Shown: positions 1 through 8,338 of the stretch, one piece after another
Layout: the number at the start of each line of letters is the position of its first letter
Position numbering within the stretch: the stretch's first letter is position 1
Origin: Pseudomonadota bacterium
Lineage (GTDB): Bacteria; Pseudomonadota; Gammaproteobacteria; Burkholderiales; Burkholderiaceae_D
DNA length: 51,928 nucleotides
Assembly (NCBI GenBank): GCA_021821365.1
Contig: JAKACN010000005.1
Location: forward strand, 1,734-53,661
Direction: 5' to 3'
Notes under the pieces: generated by a model
Told to the model about the DNA's origin: nothing
The model's database searches: none
What the model saw: only the letters and a program-made list of their open reading frames with translations
Position numbers and translations under genes: made by a program

Positions 1-2
1 AG

Positions 3-1487
3 GAAAGCATCAACCTCGCGGAATATCCGGCGTCGTTCGAACTCGCCTATCGCATGCCGCGCCGCTTTATCGCCTTGCTGGGTCCGACCAATTCTGGCAA
101 GACGCATCATGCGATGGAAGCGCTGGCGAAGGCGAAGAGCGGGGTCTACCTGGCGCCGCTGCGCCTGCTGGCGCTGGAGAATTACGAACGCCTGCTGGAG
201 GCCAGGCCGCACGGGCACGAACTGAAGGTCAGCCTGGTGACCGGCGAGGAGCGCCGCATCGTGGAGGACGCTACGCATGTTGCGAGCACGGTAGAGATGC
301 TCGACACCAGCACGCGCGTCGAGGTGGCGGTGATCGACGAGATCCAGATGCTGGGCGATAGCGACCGTGGCGCCGCATGGACCGCCGCCGTGTGCGGCGC
401 GCCGGCATCGGTGGTCTACCTGGTCGGCGCGCTGGAAGCGCGGCGCGCGGTCGAAGCGCTTGCCGAACGTCTCGAGTGTCCGCTGGAAGTGCATGTGCTC
501 AAGCGCAAGGGGCCGCTATCGATGGAAGCGGGCGCGGTGCGCAAGTTGCGCAACCTGCGGCGCGGCGATGCCGTGATTGCGTTCTCGCGGCGCGAGGTGC
601 TGATGTGGCGCGACATGATTACCGAACAGGGACATGCGGTGGCCACCGTCTACGGCAATCTCTCGCCGGAAGTACGACGGGCGCAGGCGGCGCGCTTCCG
701 CAACGGCGAGGCGGATATCGTGGTGGGCACGGATGCGATTGCCATGGGCCTGAACCTGCCGATCGAGCGCGTCGTGATGACCACGACGGTCAAGTTCAAC
801 GGCGTCGAGGAAGAAGAGGTGCCGGCTTCGCTGGCGCGCCAGATCGCCGGCCGCGCGGGCCGCTTCGGCGTGCACGAGGAAGGCTTCGTTGCCGGCTACG
901 ACGACGAGACGCACCACGTGATGCGCGCGCTGCTGAAGGAGAAAATTCCGCCGGTCGCGGCCGCCGGCTTTTCCGTCGCGCCGACGCTGGAACATCTGCA
1001 CCGGATCGCGGCGGTGACCGGCGAGCAGTCGCTGACGAAACTGTTCAAGCGCTTCGTGCACAACATCGATGTGCCGGACGGCTTCTTCTTCCCGCGCATC
1101 ACCGACGAGCAGGCCGAGCGCGCGCTGTGGCTCGACACCCTGGCGCTGTCCGTCGCCGACAAATTCACGCTGTCGCTGGTGCCGATTTCCTCACGCGTGC
1201 CGTCGCTGCACCTGGCATGGCAGGACTGGGCACGCGCGCTGGCGAAACGGAAGGTGTTCGCGCTGCATCGCGCATCCGGCCCTGCGCTGTCGCGCCATCA
1301 CCTGCAGGAAGTCGAGGATACCTGCCGCATGTACTCCGCCTATGCCTGGCTCGGCTACCGCTGTCCGGAATTTTTCCCGAGCGGCGAGCTGGCGCAGGAA
1401 CTGGCGCGCGAGGCGTCCGAGCGGGTGGACGCGATCCTGCATGCCCAGAATTCGGCGACGCGCAAACGGCGGCGGCAGTATGGGTAA
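3..1487 (+). CDS. Suv3-like ATP-dependent RNA helicase, 5' end outside window
   Basis: Superfamily 2 RNA helicase of the Suv3 type, expected to unwind RNA with ATP, in mitochondria and some bacteria linked to RNA turnover. The frame is open from base 3, so the gene begins left of the window; the Met at 54 is internal. Counting from that Met, the Suv3 form of Walker A (GPTNSGKT) is at residues 10-17, the DEIQ Walker B at 95-98, GTDAIAMGLNLP and QIAGRAGRFG (motifs V and VI) lie around residues 225-272, followed by the Suv3-type C-terminal helical region. It ends in a short basic tail (RKRRRQYG). The missing N-terminus could carry an extra domain, common in bacterial members. Family assignment is secure; the RNA substrate is unknown. 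Confidence 0.9.
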   Translation, partial: ESINLAEYPASFELAYRMPRRFIALLGPTNSGKTHHAMEALAKAKSGVYLAPLRLLALENYERLLEARPHGHELKVSLVTGEERRIVEDATHVASTVEMLDTSTRVEVAVIDEIQMLGDSDRGAAWTAAVCGAPASVVYLVGALEARRAVEALAERLECPLEVHVLKRKGPLSMEAGAVRKLRNLRRGDAVIAFSRREVLMWRDMITEQGHAVATVYGNLSPEVRRAQAARFRNGEADIVVGTDAIAMGLNLPIERVVMTTTVKFNGVEEEEVPASLARQIAGRAGRFGVHEEGFVAGYDDETHHVMRALLKEKIPPVAAAGFSVAPTLEHLHRIAAVTGEQSLTKLFKRFVHNIDVPDGFFFPRITDEQAERALWLDTLALSVADKFTLSLVPISSRVPSLHLAWQDWARALAKRKVFALHRASGPALSRHHLQEVEDTCRMYSAYAWLGYRCPEFFPSGELAQELAREASERVDAILHAQNSATRKRRRQYG

Positions 1488-1627
1488 TTCTTATGGATTT
1501 TGTTTATCAATTAGTCAATATTGATATTTCTTTGCTTGAAAAAAATAAACATTCCGCCTTAAATAGACATTTGGTCTTACATGATCCATTTACCAAGTCT
1601 TACAAGAATGATCGAAAGGGGACGGAT

Positions 1628-2443
1628 GTGAAGTGTCTGGACTGGATGGTCGGCGTTGGCGCCTGCGTGCTTGTCTCCACGGCGCAAGCGGGCGGAGCGT
1701 GGGTGATGGCAGTCAGCGAAGGCACCTCCGGCGGAATCGATTCCGCGCAGGTACTGGCGAAATACGGTCCCCTGGCGCGCGTTATCGAGAAAGCGACCGG
1801 GCACAAGGTGTCGGTGGTCCTGACCAGGGAATTTTCGCGGCTGGAACAGGACATGAAGGCGGGCAAGAGCCATTTCGTCATGGCGCGGCCGAGCGATTAT
1901 CCCGCGCGCGGCGTGCGCGATTATGGCTACCAGCTGGTGAGCACCATGAATCCCGAGGGTCGCTGCTACATCCTGGTCAATAAGGACTCGCCACTCAAGA
2001 CGGTGCAGGACCTGAAGGGGAAGCGGCTGCTGTTTCCGGAAAAGGTTTCCTACATGAGCAAGTTCTGCCGTGCCGCGCTGCGCGACCAGGGAATCGATGT
2101 GGAAAAGGAAAAGGTAACCTATATGCGCGAGCAGGATGCCGTGGCCTGGTCCGTAGAGAAAGGCGTTGCCGATGCGGGCGCGGTCGCGTCGTATTCCGCG
2201 CCGGGAAAACGCTGGGAGAAGAGCGGCGGACGCATCCTGTTCCAGTCGGTTGCCCAGCCGTATTTCCCTCTCATCGCCAGCAAGGACGTTGCTCCGGCCG
2301 ATATTGCCAGGATACAGGATGCGTTCAGGAAGCTTGAACAGACGGATGACGGCGCGGAAACGCTATCGCAAATAGGCGTCAGGGAATTTCATATGGAAGA
2401 TGAAAAACGCCTGCTGGGCCTGCTGAAATGGCTGGAGCAATAG
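1628..2443 (+). CDS. PhnD-like phosphate/phosphonate-type periplasmic binding protein
   Basis: Predicted 271-aa exported solute-binding protein of the PhnD/PF12974 type. I chose GTG at 1628: it follows an AAAGGGG ribosome site and begins a clean signal peptide (about residues 1-21, ending STAQA). The frame stays open upstream through an AT-rich stretch to an ATG at 1493, but that extension is not signal-like. Visible family features are the SQLEQD-like region (here SRLEQDMKAG), the ARPSDY segment after the first lobe, and a hinge region with DLKGKRLLFPE. No permease or ATPase gene is adjacent, so it may be an orphan receptor or feed a sensor rather than a transporter. The ligand cannot be told from sequence. 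Confidence 0.8.
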   Translation: MKCLDWMVGVGACVLVSTAQAGGAWVMAVSEGTSGGIDSAQVLAKYGPLARVIEKATGHKVSVVLTREFSRLEQDMKAGKSHFVMARPSDYPARGVRDYGYQLVSTMNPEGRCYILVNKDSPLKTVQDLKGKRLLFPEKVSYMSKFCRAALRDQGIDVEKEKVTYMREQDAVAWSVEKGVADAGAVASYSAPGKRWEKSGGRILFQSVAQPYFPLIASKDVAPADIARIQDAFRKLEQTDDGAETLSQIGVREFHMEDEKRLLGLLKWLEQ

Positions 2444-2561
2444 CGCGTCGCGCGGATGCTTACATGCCGTTACCATTTGCCGCGACGTTGGCTGTCTTCT
2501 TCCGCGCCCTGATCGACGTTAAGGAAGGACGACCAGGAACAACATCCACGGAGTGGCAACC

Positions 2562-4094
2562 ATGTCCGCTTTCTCCTTTGCGCGGAGTCCGTATGCCGCG
2601 ATGATCGCGACAGCTGGCCTGCTGACTGCATGCGCCTCGCCGGGCGTCGCACATGTTCGCCAGACCAGCGTCTTCCCTGTGGTCAATCGCATCAGCTGGG
2701 GCGCGAACAGCGAGACCTTGCGCCAAGCCAATGCGCTTGGCCTGGACCGTTACCTCGAACAGCAGCTGCACCCCGGCCCCGCGCACCTGCCCGCGCAGGT
2801 GCAGGCGCAGATCGATGCGATGACGATTTCGCAACGTCCGGTGGAGCAGCTTGAGCAGGATGCCGAACAGCGCCGCAGGGAATCGCAGGGCATGAGCGAC
2901 GAGCAAAAGCAGGCTGCGAGGCAGGCCTACCAGCAGGACCTGAACCAGCTCGCGCGCGAAGCCGCCACGCGTTCGCTGCTGCGCGATCTCTACTCGCCCA
3001 ACCAGTTGCAGGAGCAGATGACCTGGTTCTGGATGAATCACTTCAATGTGCACCAGGGCAAGCATGACCTGCGCGCCATGATCGGCGATTACGAAGAGCA
3101 CGCGATCCGCCCGCATGCGCTCGGCAAATTCCGCGATCTGCTCGCGGCCACTGCACACCATCCGGCGATGCTGCGCTATCTCGACAACGAGCACAACGCG
3201 GCCAACCACATCAACGAGAACTATGCACGCGAGCTGATGGAGCTGCATACGCTCGGCGTCGATGCCGGCTACAGCCAGCGCGACGTGCAGGAGCTGGCGC
3301 GCGTGCTCACGGGTGTCGGCATCCACCATGGCGACCAGGTGCCGCGCGTGCGGCCGCGATTGCAGGGGCAGTATGTGCGGCAGGGCTTGTTCGAATTCAA
3401 TCCGAACCGCCACGACTACGGCGACAAGCAATTGCTCGGCAGGACGATACGCGGGCGCGGCCTGGCCGAGCTGGACGAGGCGCTCGATCTCTTGAGCCGG
3501 CAGCCGGCGACTGCGCATTTCATCAGCCGCAAGCTGGCGGTGTTCTTCGTGTCGGACAATCCGCCGCCGACGCTGGTCGAGCGCATGGCGCAGGCGTTCC
3601 TGCGTTCCGATGGCGACGTCGCAACCACGCTCCGGACCATGTTCGATGCGCCGGAATTCGCGCAATCGCTCGGCCACAAGTTCAAGGACCCGGTGCATTA
3701 TGCGGTGTCGGCGGTGCGCCTGGCCTATGAAGACAAGACCATCCTCAACGCGATGCCGCTGCTCAACGCGCTCAACCGCATGGGCGAGCCGCTGTATGGG
3801 CGCCAGACGCCGGACGGCTACCCGATGACGCAGTCGGCATGGGACAGCGCGGGCCAGATGACAACGCGCTTCGACATCGCGAAAGCCATCGGCACGGGCA
3901 ACACCGGTCTGTTCAGGACGGAGGGCCGCATGCCGCAGGAACGTCCCGCATTCCCGCAACTGTCCAACGCCATGTACTACCAGACGCTGCAGCAAACGCT
4001 CGGCCCGGCGACGCGCAAGGCGCTGGACCAGGCAACCTCGCCGCAGGAGTGGAACATGCTCCTGCTGTCTTCACCGGAAATGATGAACCGATAG
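2562..4094 (+). CDS. DUF1800 domain lipoprotein
   Basis: About 510-aa DUF1800 protein, function unknown. Start: ATG at 2562 with GGAG nine bases upstream; an in-frame GTG at 2553 has no ribosome site. The N-terminus has a hydrophobic segment ending LLTAC, a lipobox with Cys near residue 25, so it is probably a lipoprotein. Family hallmarks seen are the WFWMNHFNVH segment, NENYARELMELHTLGV, and the FNPNRHDYGDK and FISRKLAVFFVSD stretches. It is followed two bases later by a DUF1501 gene; this pair is conserved across many bacteria and is usually regarded as one exported system of unknown role. Confidence 0.9.
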   Translation: MSAFSFARSPYAAMIATAGLLTACASPGVAHVRQTSVFPVVNRISWGANSETLRQANALGLDRYLEQQLHPGPAHLPAQVQAQIDAMTISQRPVEQLEQDAEQRRRESQGMSDEQKQAARQAYQQDLNQLAREAATRSLLRDLYSPNQLQEQMTWFWMNHFNVHQGKHDLRAMIGDYEEHAIRPHALGKFRDLLAATAHHPAMLRYLDNEHNAANHINENYARELMELHTLGVDAGYSQRDVQELARVLTGVGIHHGDQVPRVRPRLQGQYVRQGLFEFNPNRHDYGDKQLLGRTIRGRGLAELDEALDLLSRQPATAHFISRKLAVFFVSDNPPPTLVERMAQAFLRSDGDVATTLRTMFDAPEFAQSLGHKFKDPVHYAVSAVRLAYEDKTILNAMPLLNALNRMGEPLYGRQTPDGYPMTQSAWDSAGQMTTRFDIAKAIGTGNTGLFRTEGRMPQERPAFPQLSNAMYYQTLQQTLGPATRKALDQATSPQEWNMLLLSSPEMMNR

Positions 4095-4096
4095 CC

Positions 4097-5293
4097 ATGA
4101 AACGTCGCGATCTCCTCAAGGCACTGGCCTCGCTGCCGCTGGTGTCCGCCGCAGGCAGCCTGTATGCCGCTCCCGCCGTGAACAGCAAACTGCTGCTCGT
4201 GTTCCTGCGCGGCGGCTATGACGCGGCGAACCTGCTGGTGCCGGTCTCCAGCCCGTTCTACTACGAAGCGCGCCCCAACATCGCGATCGGGCGGCCGGGA
4301 GCGGACATGAATGCGGCGCTGCCGCTCGATGCCGACTGGGGCTTGCACCCGGCGCTGCGCGATTCGGTCTTTCCTCTGTTCACCGCAGGCCAGGCTGCCT
4401 TCATTCCGTTCGCGGGGACCGACGACACCTCGCGCAGCCATTTCGAGACGCAGGATGCGATCGAACTCGGTCAGCCCGCCGGACGCGGGCGCGACTTCCA
4501 GTCGGGCTTCCTCAACCGCCTCGTGATGGAATTGAATGGCACCGATGCCATCGCCTTCACCGACCGCTTGCCGCTGGTCATGCAGGGCCGCGCGCAGGTG
4601 CCGAACACGGCATTGCGCGCGATCGGCAAGCCGGGCGTGGATGCGCGGCAAAGCAGCCTGATTGCATCGATGTACCAGGGTACGAAGCTGGCACAGCAGG
4701 TGAACGAGGGCTTCAGCCTGCGCGACGAGGTGATGCGCGAAATGAGCGGCGAAATGAGCGGCGAGATGCAGGCCGCGAATCGCAATGCCATCTCCACCAA
4801 GGGTTTCGAGGCCGAGGCGCGCCGCATCGCGAAACTGATGCGGGACAAGTACAACATCGGCTTCGTCGATGTGGGCGGCTGGGACACGCATGTGGGCGAA
4901 GGCGGCGCGACCGGTGCGCTGGCGAATCGTCTGGACGAGCTGGGGCGCGGGCTGGCCGCGTTCGCGCAGGAAATGGGCAATGCCTGGCGCGAGAGCGTGG
5001 TGGTCGTGATCAGCGAATTCGGCCGGACCTTCCGCGAGAACGGCAATCGCGGCACGGACCATGGCCATGGCTCGGTGTACTGGGTGCTGGGCGGCGGCGT
5101 GCGCGGCGGCCGCATCGCCGGCGAGCAGGTGCGCGTCGCGCAGGCGACGCTGTTCCAGGACCGGGACTATCCGGTGCTCAATGAATACCGCGCCGTGCTG
5201 GGCGGCTTGTTCGCGCGCCTGTACGGCCTGAACGCGGCGCAACTGGAGCGGGTGTTCGCAGGGGTGAGGGCGCGGGATATAGGGGTGATCTGA
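4097..5293 (+). CDS. DUF1501 domain protein, probable Tat-exported
   Basis: 398-aa DUF1501 protein, a family related to the alkaline-phosphatase/sulfatase fold. ATG at 4097 lies two bases after the DUF1800 stop, so the two are co-translated. The N-terminus MKRRDLLKALASLPLVSAA has an RR pair and a hydrophobic core like a Tat or Sec signal. Family motifs seen: LRGGYDAANLLVP near the start, SHFETQD, DVGGWDTHVGEGG and SEFGRTFRENGNRGTDHGHG, the last two carrying the His and Asp residues expected to bind metal in this fold. A small in-gene duplication encodes EMSGEMSGEM near 4740-4767. The substrate is unknown. Confidence 0.9.
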   Translation: MKRRDLLKALASLPLVSAAGSLYAAPAVNSKLLLVFLRGGYDAANLLVPVSSPFYYEARPNIAIGRPGADMNAALPLDADWGLHPALRDSVFPLFTAGQAAFIPFAGTDDTSRSHFETQDAIELGQPAGRGRDFQSGFLNRLVMELNGTDAIAFTDRLPLVMQGRAQVPNTALRAIGKPGVDARQSSLIASMYQGTKLAQQVNEGFSLRDEVMREMSGEMSGEMQAANRNAISTKGFEAEARRIAKLMRDKYNIGFVDVGGWDTHVGEGGATGALANRLDELGRGLAAFAQEMGNAWRESVVVVISEFGRTFRENGNRGTDHGHGSVYWVLGGGVRGGRIAGEQVRVAQATLFQDRDYPVLNEYRAVLGGLFARLYGLNAAQLERVFAGVRARDIGVI

Positions 5294-5319
5294 AAACTGA
5301 TCTCTGATGCAATGATGTT

Positions 5320-5380
5320 GTCCACGAAAGACACAAAAAACACGAAAGAGATTTCGCATTTTTCGTGCTTTTCGTGGACA
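5320..5380. repeat. TGTCCACG palindromic repeat, copy 1
   Basis: Imperfect inverted repeat. The left arm begins GTCCACGAAAGACAC and the right arm is its near reverse complement ending TTTTCGTGGAC. Both ends are the conserved GTCCACG, inside is A-rich/T-rich. It lies just after the DUF1501 stop and can form a long stem-loop in RNA from either strand. It is the same family as copies 2 to 4 in this window. Confidence 0.8.
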
Positions 5381-5524
5381 TCCATAGCGTTCCACCTGTG
5401 CAAGCTTGTAGCATGCGCCGTGCGCACGAATCGCGAGATGTGAAGTCGCTGCCGCATTTCGTGCGCGTGGCGCACGCAACCGCTTCCTTCGGGCGGAAGA
5501 GCCGATCCATGGTGCAATAACTTT

Positions 5525-5596
5525 TGTCCACGGAAAACACCAACGACACGGAAAATTTTTTATTGCTTTCCGCGTCTTCCGTGCTTTCCGTGGACA
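5525..5596. repeat. TGTCCACG palindromic repeat, copy 2
   Basis: Second imperfect inverted repeat: the left arm TGTCCACGGAAAACACC pairs with a right arm that ends CTTTCCGTGGACA. Here the internal units are CGGAAA rather than CGAAAG. It sits 37 bases before the stop codon of the convergent thioredoxin gene. Confidence 0.8.
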
Positions 5597-5632
5597 TGCA
5601 CAAGCTTCCGCCTTGCAAGAGCGCGCCCTGCT

Positions 5633-6145
5633 TTACATCTTGATGTGGAAGGTCTTGCCGATCACATTCACTACATCCGGACTGTCCCACTGCTTGGCGC
5701 CATAGAATTTCGCGAGCACGCGGCCTTGCGCGTCGACCAGCACGGTCAGGGGAATCATGTCGGCGCCCAGCATGTTCTCCATGAAAAGCTCGTGGTCGAT
5801 GTAGTGGCTGAAGCCGGTCTTCGCCTGGTTCAGGAAGGCTGTTGCACGGTCGCGGTAATCGTCGGTCGAGATGCCGATCACATTGAACTTCTTGCCGCCA
5901 TAGCGTCGCGCGAGGCGGTCCAGGGAGCCCATTTCCGCGCGGCAGGGGCCGCACCAGCTGGCCCAGACGTTAATGATCAGCGGCTTGCCGCGATAACTCG
6001 ACAGCTTTGCAGACGGCCCGGAAAGCCCTTGCAGCTGCGCTTCGCGCAGCATGGAACCGACGTCGAGCTCGCCGGGAGTCTTGCCGAAGGCGGACAGGGC
6101 GATGCCTGCCAGGCAGAGCAGTATCGTGGAGAGGATGCGTTTCAT
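5633..6145 (-). CDS. TlpA-like periplasmic thioredoxin-family protein
   Basis: 170-aa thiol-disulfide oxidoreductase of the TlpA/ResA type. The signal peptide covers about residues 1-21 (MKRILSTILLCLAGIALSAF), then a thioredoxin fold with the active site WCGPC at 64-68, the ISTDDYRDR segment and the cis-Pro region (DMIPLTVLVDAQGRVL). It should act in the periplasm on cysteine pairs, for example in cytochrome maturation or as a general reductant; the partner is not indicated. It is a single gene convergent with the DUF1501 gene and divergent from the mgtC-like gene, with a short shared promoter gap. Confidence 0.88.
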   Translation of the reverse strand: MKRILSTILLCLAGIALSAFGKTPGELDVGSMLREAQLQGLSGPSAKLSSYRGKPLIINVWASWCGPCRAEMGSLDRLARRYGGKKFNVIGISTDDYRDRATAFLNQAKTGFSHYIDHELFMENMLGADMIPLTVLVDAQGRVLAKFYGAKQWDSPDVVNVIGKTFHIKM

Positions 6146-6311
6146 GCGCCGAGTGTATCAGTTGCCCATCAGCAAAAAAAGCATCGACATCAAACTTCGG
6201 CGCGATCGTTGCGAGATGGACATTTGTTGAGATTTCACGTCATGCCTTCAGCGCAAGCTGTCAGACTGGTGGCATGCCCGGTCGGGCAATGGTCGTTGAA
6301 CGGAATGCAAG

Positions 6312-7004
6312 ATGGATACGGATTATGTAGTCATCACCCTCCACCTGCTGGGCGCGCTGTGCGCCGGCGGCATCATCGGACTCGAACGCAGCTTCCACGG
6401 CCGCCCGGCCGGCTTCCGCACGCATGCGCTGGTCTGCGTCGCCTCGGCGCTGCTGATGCTGGTAATGCTGTACCAGTGGAAATGGCTGCCCGGCACGGCA
6501 AGCGACACCATCCGGACCGATCCGACGCGCATGGCACAAGGCATCATGACCGGCATCGGTTTCCTGGGCGCGGGCGTGATTTTCAAGGAAGGCTTGAGCG
6601 TGCGCGGCCTGACCACGGCGGCATCGATCTGGATCACCGCTGCCATCGGCATCCTGATCGGCGTCGGGTTCTACTATCCGGCGGTTCTCTCCACCGCGCT
6701 GACACTGGGCATCCTGTCGTTCTTCCGGCGCATCGAAGCCAGGATGCCGTCGCAACTGTACGCGCATCACGCCCTGCGCTTTGAACGCGACCAGGTCCTT
6801 CCGGAAGAAGAGGTAAGGAAAATCATTGCCAGCCACGGTTTCAACATTGCCAACATGACCTATCGCGTGACCGAGGACGGACGGTATTTCGAATACCGCA
6901 TGATCATCCGCACCTCCGACGTGCGCAACATGGCGTTGCTGGCGAAGTATCTCGTGTCGCAGAAGCAGGTCGCGTCATTCCAGATCTCGCCGACAGGCGA
7001 CTGA
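6312..7004 (+). CDS. MgtC/SapB family membrane protein
   Basis: 230-aa inner-membrane protein of the MgtC family. The N-terminal 150 residues have four to five hydrophobic helices with the family signature GGIIGLERSFHGRPAGFRTH (about 18-37) and TGIGFLGAGVIFKEG. The C-terminal part (about 155-230) is a soluble ACT-like domain, as in full MgtC rather than the short SapB form. MgtC proteins modulate F-ATP synthase or Mg-linked physiology in low Mg2+; which role applies here is unknown. No Mg2+-sensing leader was recognised upstream. Confidence 0.9.
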   Translation: MDTDYVVITLHLLGALCAGGIIGLERSFHGRPAGFRTHALVCVASALLMLVMLYQWKWLPGTASDTIRTDPTRMAQGIMTGIGFLGAGVIFKEGLSVRGLTTAASIWITAAIGILIGVGFYYPAVLSTALTLGILSFFRRIEARMPSQLYAHHALRFERDQVLPEEEVRKIIASHGFNIANMTYRVTEDGRYFEYRMIIRTSDVRNMALLAKYLVSQKQVASFQISPTGD

Positions 7005-7110
7005 GGTGTGCGCGATGATGCCGGGAAATCATGTCAGTTCGCCATTGCGGACCCGCTCCGTCCATGCAACATTGAATCATCCGTTCGCCCGTCCCTGGAG
7101 ATGATCGACC

Positions 7111-8136
7111 ATGAACATCGACGCACTGAACGCAGTGGCACGCGCCATCGTGGCGCAACCGAAAGGCATCCTGGCCGCCGATGAAAGCGGCCCGACGATC
7201 AAGAAACGTTTCGATGCCATCGGCCTGGCATCCACCGAAGAAAACCGGCGGCGCTATCGCGAAATCCTGTTCAGCACCGAAGGCGTCGAGCAGTATCTCG
7301 GCGGCGTAATCCTCTACGAAGAAACCCTGCGCCAGTCATCGCGGGACGGCATCCCGTTTGCCGAACTGCTTGCGCGCCGCGGCATCGTTCCCGGCATCAA
7401 GGTCGACAAGGGTGCCAAGCCGCTCGCACTGCATCCCGGCGAAAAGATCACCGAAGGGCTGGACGGACTGCGCGAGCGCCTGGCCGAGTACCAGCAGATG
7501 GGCGCGAAGTTCGCCAAGTGGCGCGCGGTCATCGAGATCGACGCGCGCGACATCCCGACGCGCTCCGGCATCCGCGCCAATGTGCATGCGCTCGCGCGTT
7601 ACGCCGCGCTGTGCCAGGAACTCGGCATCGTGCCGATCGTCGAGCCTGAAGTGCTGATGGATGGCGCGCATGACCTGGCGCGCTGCGAGGAGGTGACGGC
7701 CCGGGTGCTGCATGCGGTGTTCGACGAACTCGATGCGCAGCACGTGGCCTTCGAAGGCATGCTGCTCAAGCCCAACATGGTCATCTCCGGCATGAAGTGC
7801 CCGCAGCAGGCGAGCGTGCAGCAGGTTGCCGAAGCCACGCAGCGCTGCCTCAGGCACTACGTTCCCGCGGCGGTGCCCGGCATCGTGTTCCTGTCCGGAG
7901 GACAAAGCGCGGAAGACGCGACCGATCACCTGAATGCCATGAACCGCATGGGCCCGCAACCGTGGCAAGTCAGCTTCTCCTACGGCCGCGCGCTGCAGGC
8001 CCCGGTGCTCGCCGCATGGCAAGGCCAGGAAAGCCAGGCAAGCAAGGCGCAGCAAGCCTTCCTCCTGCGCTGCCGCCTGAACGGCCTGGCGCGCGAAGGA
8101 AAGTACGAGCGGAGCATGGAGAAGCATGCGGGGTAA
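7111..8136 (+). CDS. Class I fructose-bisphosphate aldolase
   Basis: 341-aa Schiff-base (class I, animal/plant-type) aldolase, cleaving or forming fructose 1,6-bisphosphate. The family signature GILAADES is at about residues 19-26 and the Schiff-base Lys is K220 in LLKPNM. LSGGQSAEDAT, the phosphate-binding loop, and SFSYGRALQAP follow. The length equals the normal family size. The ATG at 7111 follows a GGAG site. It is convergent with a phosphofructokinase gene, so two consecutive steps of hexose phosphate metabolism share a 3' junction. Confidence 0.93.
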   Translation: MNIDALNAVARAIVAQPKGILAADESGPTIKKRFDAIGLASTEENRRRYREILFSTEGVEQYLGGVILYEETLRQSSRDGIPFAELLARRGIVPGIKVDKGAKPLALHPGEKITEGLDGLRERLAEYQQMGAKFAKWRAVIEIDARDIPTRSGIRANVHALARYAALCQELGIVPIVEPEVLMDGAHDLARCEEVTARVLHAVFDELDAQHVAFEGMLLKPNMVISGMKCPQQASVQQVAEATQRCLRHYVPAAVPGIVFLSGGQSAEDATDHLNAMNRMGPQPWQVSFSYGRALQAPVLAAWQGQESQASKAQQAFLLRCRLNGLAREGKYERSMEKHAG

Positions 8137-8140
8137 ATTT

Positions 8141-8200
8141 TTTGTCCACGGAAAACATGGAAAGAAAACTTTTGTGCTTTTTGTGTCTTTCGTGGACAAA
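8141..8200. repeat. TGTCCACG palindromic repeat, copy 3
   Basis: Starts five bases after the aldolase stop. The left arm begins TGTCCACGGAAAACATGG and the right arm ends TGTCTTTCGTGGACA. Its right arm (8170-8198) is a perfect 29-base reverse complement of the left arm of copy 4 (8258-8286), so the two copies can also pair with each other. Confidence 0.8.
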
Positions 8201-8257
8201 CAAAATGTACGGCGCATCGCGTTACGCCGTTCGAAATTACCGCCTCACAAAAACCCA

Positions 8258-8337
8258 TGTCCACGAAAGACACAAAAAGCACAAAAGATTTATTCCGTGT
8301 TTTCCGTGGGGCACGCCGAGTGTTTTCCGGGGACACC
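8258..8337. repeat. TGTCCACG palindromic repeat, copy 4, with enlarged right arm
   Basis: The left arm TGTCCACGAAAGACACAAA matches the complement of copy 3 exactly over 29 bases. The right arm (TTCCGTGTTTTCCGTGGGG, then CCGGGGACACC) is diverged and longer by about 17 bases, suggesting a decayed or rearranged end. It abuts the stop codon of the phosphofructokinase gene. Confidence 0.75.
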
Positions 8338-8338
8338 C

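Larger units (their letters stand above)
5294..5632. other. Convergent intergenic region carrying two TGTCCACG palindromes
   Basis: Gap of about 340 bases between convergent genes. It holds no supportable gene; short frames in it are translations of the palindromic repeats annotated separately. A GC-richer spacer separates the two repeats. Confidence 0.7.

Noticed and set aside
377-2443. Very long plus-strand frame across the helicase and binding protein genes
   Set aside because: Its first part overlaps the Suv3-like gene in another frame with Arg/Ala/Gly-rich content. Only the part from GTG 1628 has a signal peptide and recognisable family.
2460-3995. 511-aa minus-strand frame opposite the DUF1800 gene
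   Set aside because: It has the His/Arg/Leu-rich composition of an antisense shadow and no known family, while the plus strand carries clear DUF1800 motifs.
5320-8337. TGTCCACG repeats as a CRISPR array or small proteins
   Set aside because: They are palindromic pairs at gene ends, not regularly spaced direct repeats, and the short frames in them are only translations of the repeat.
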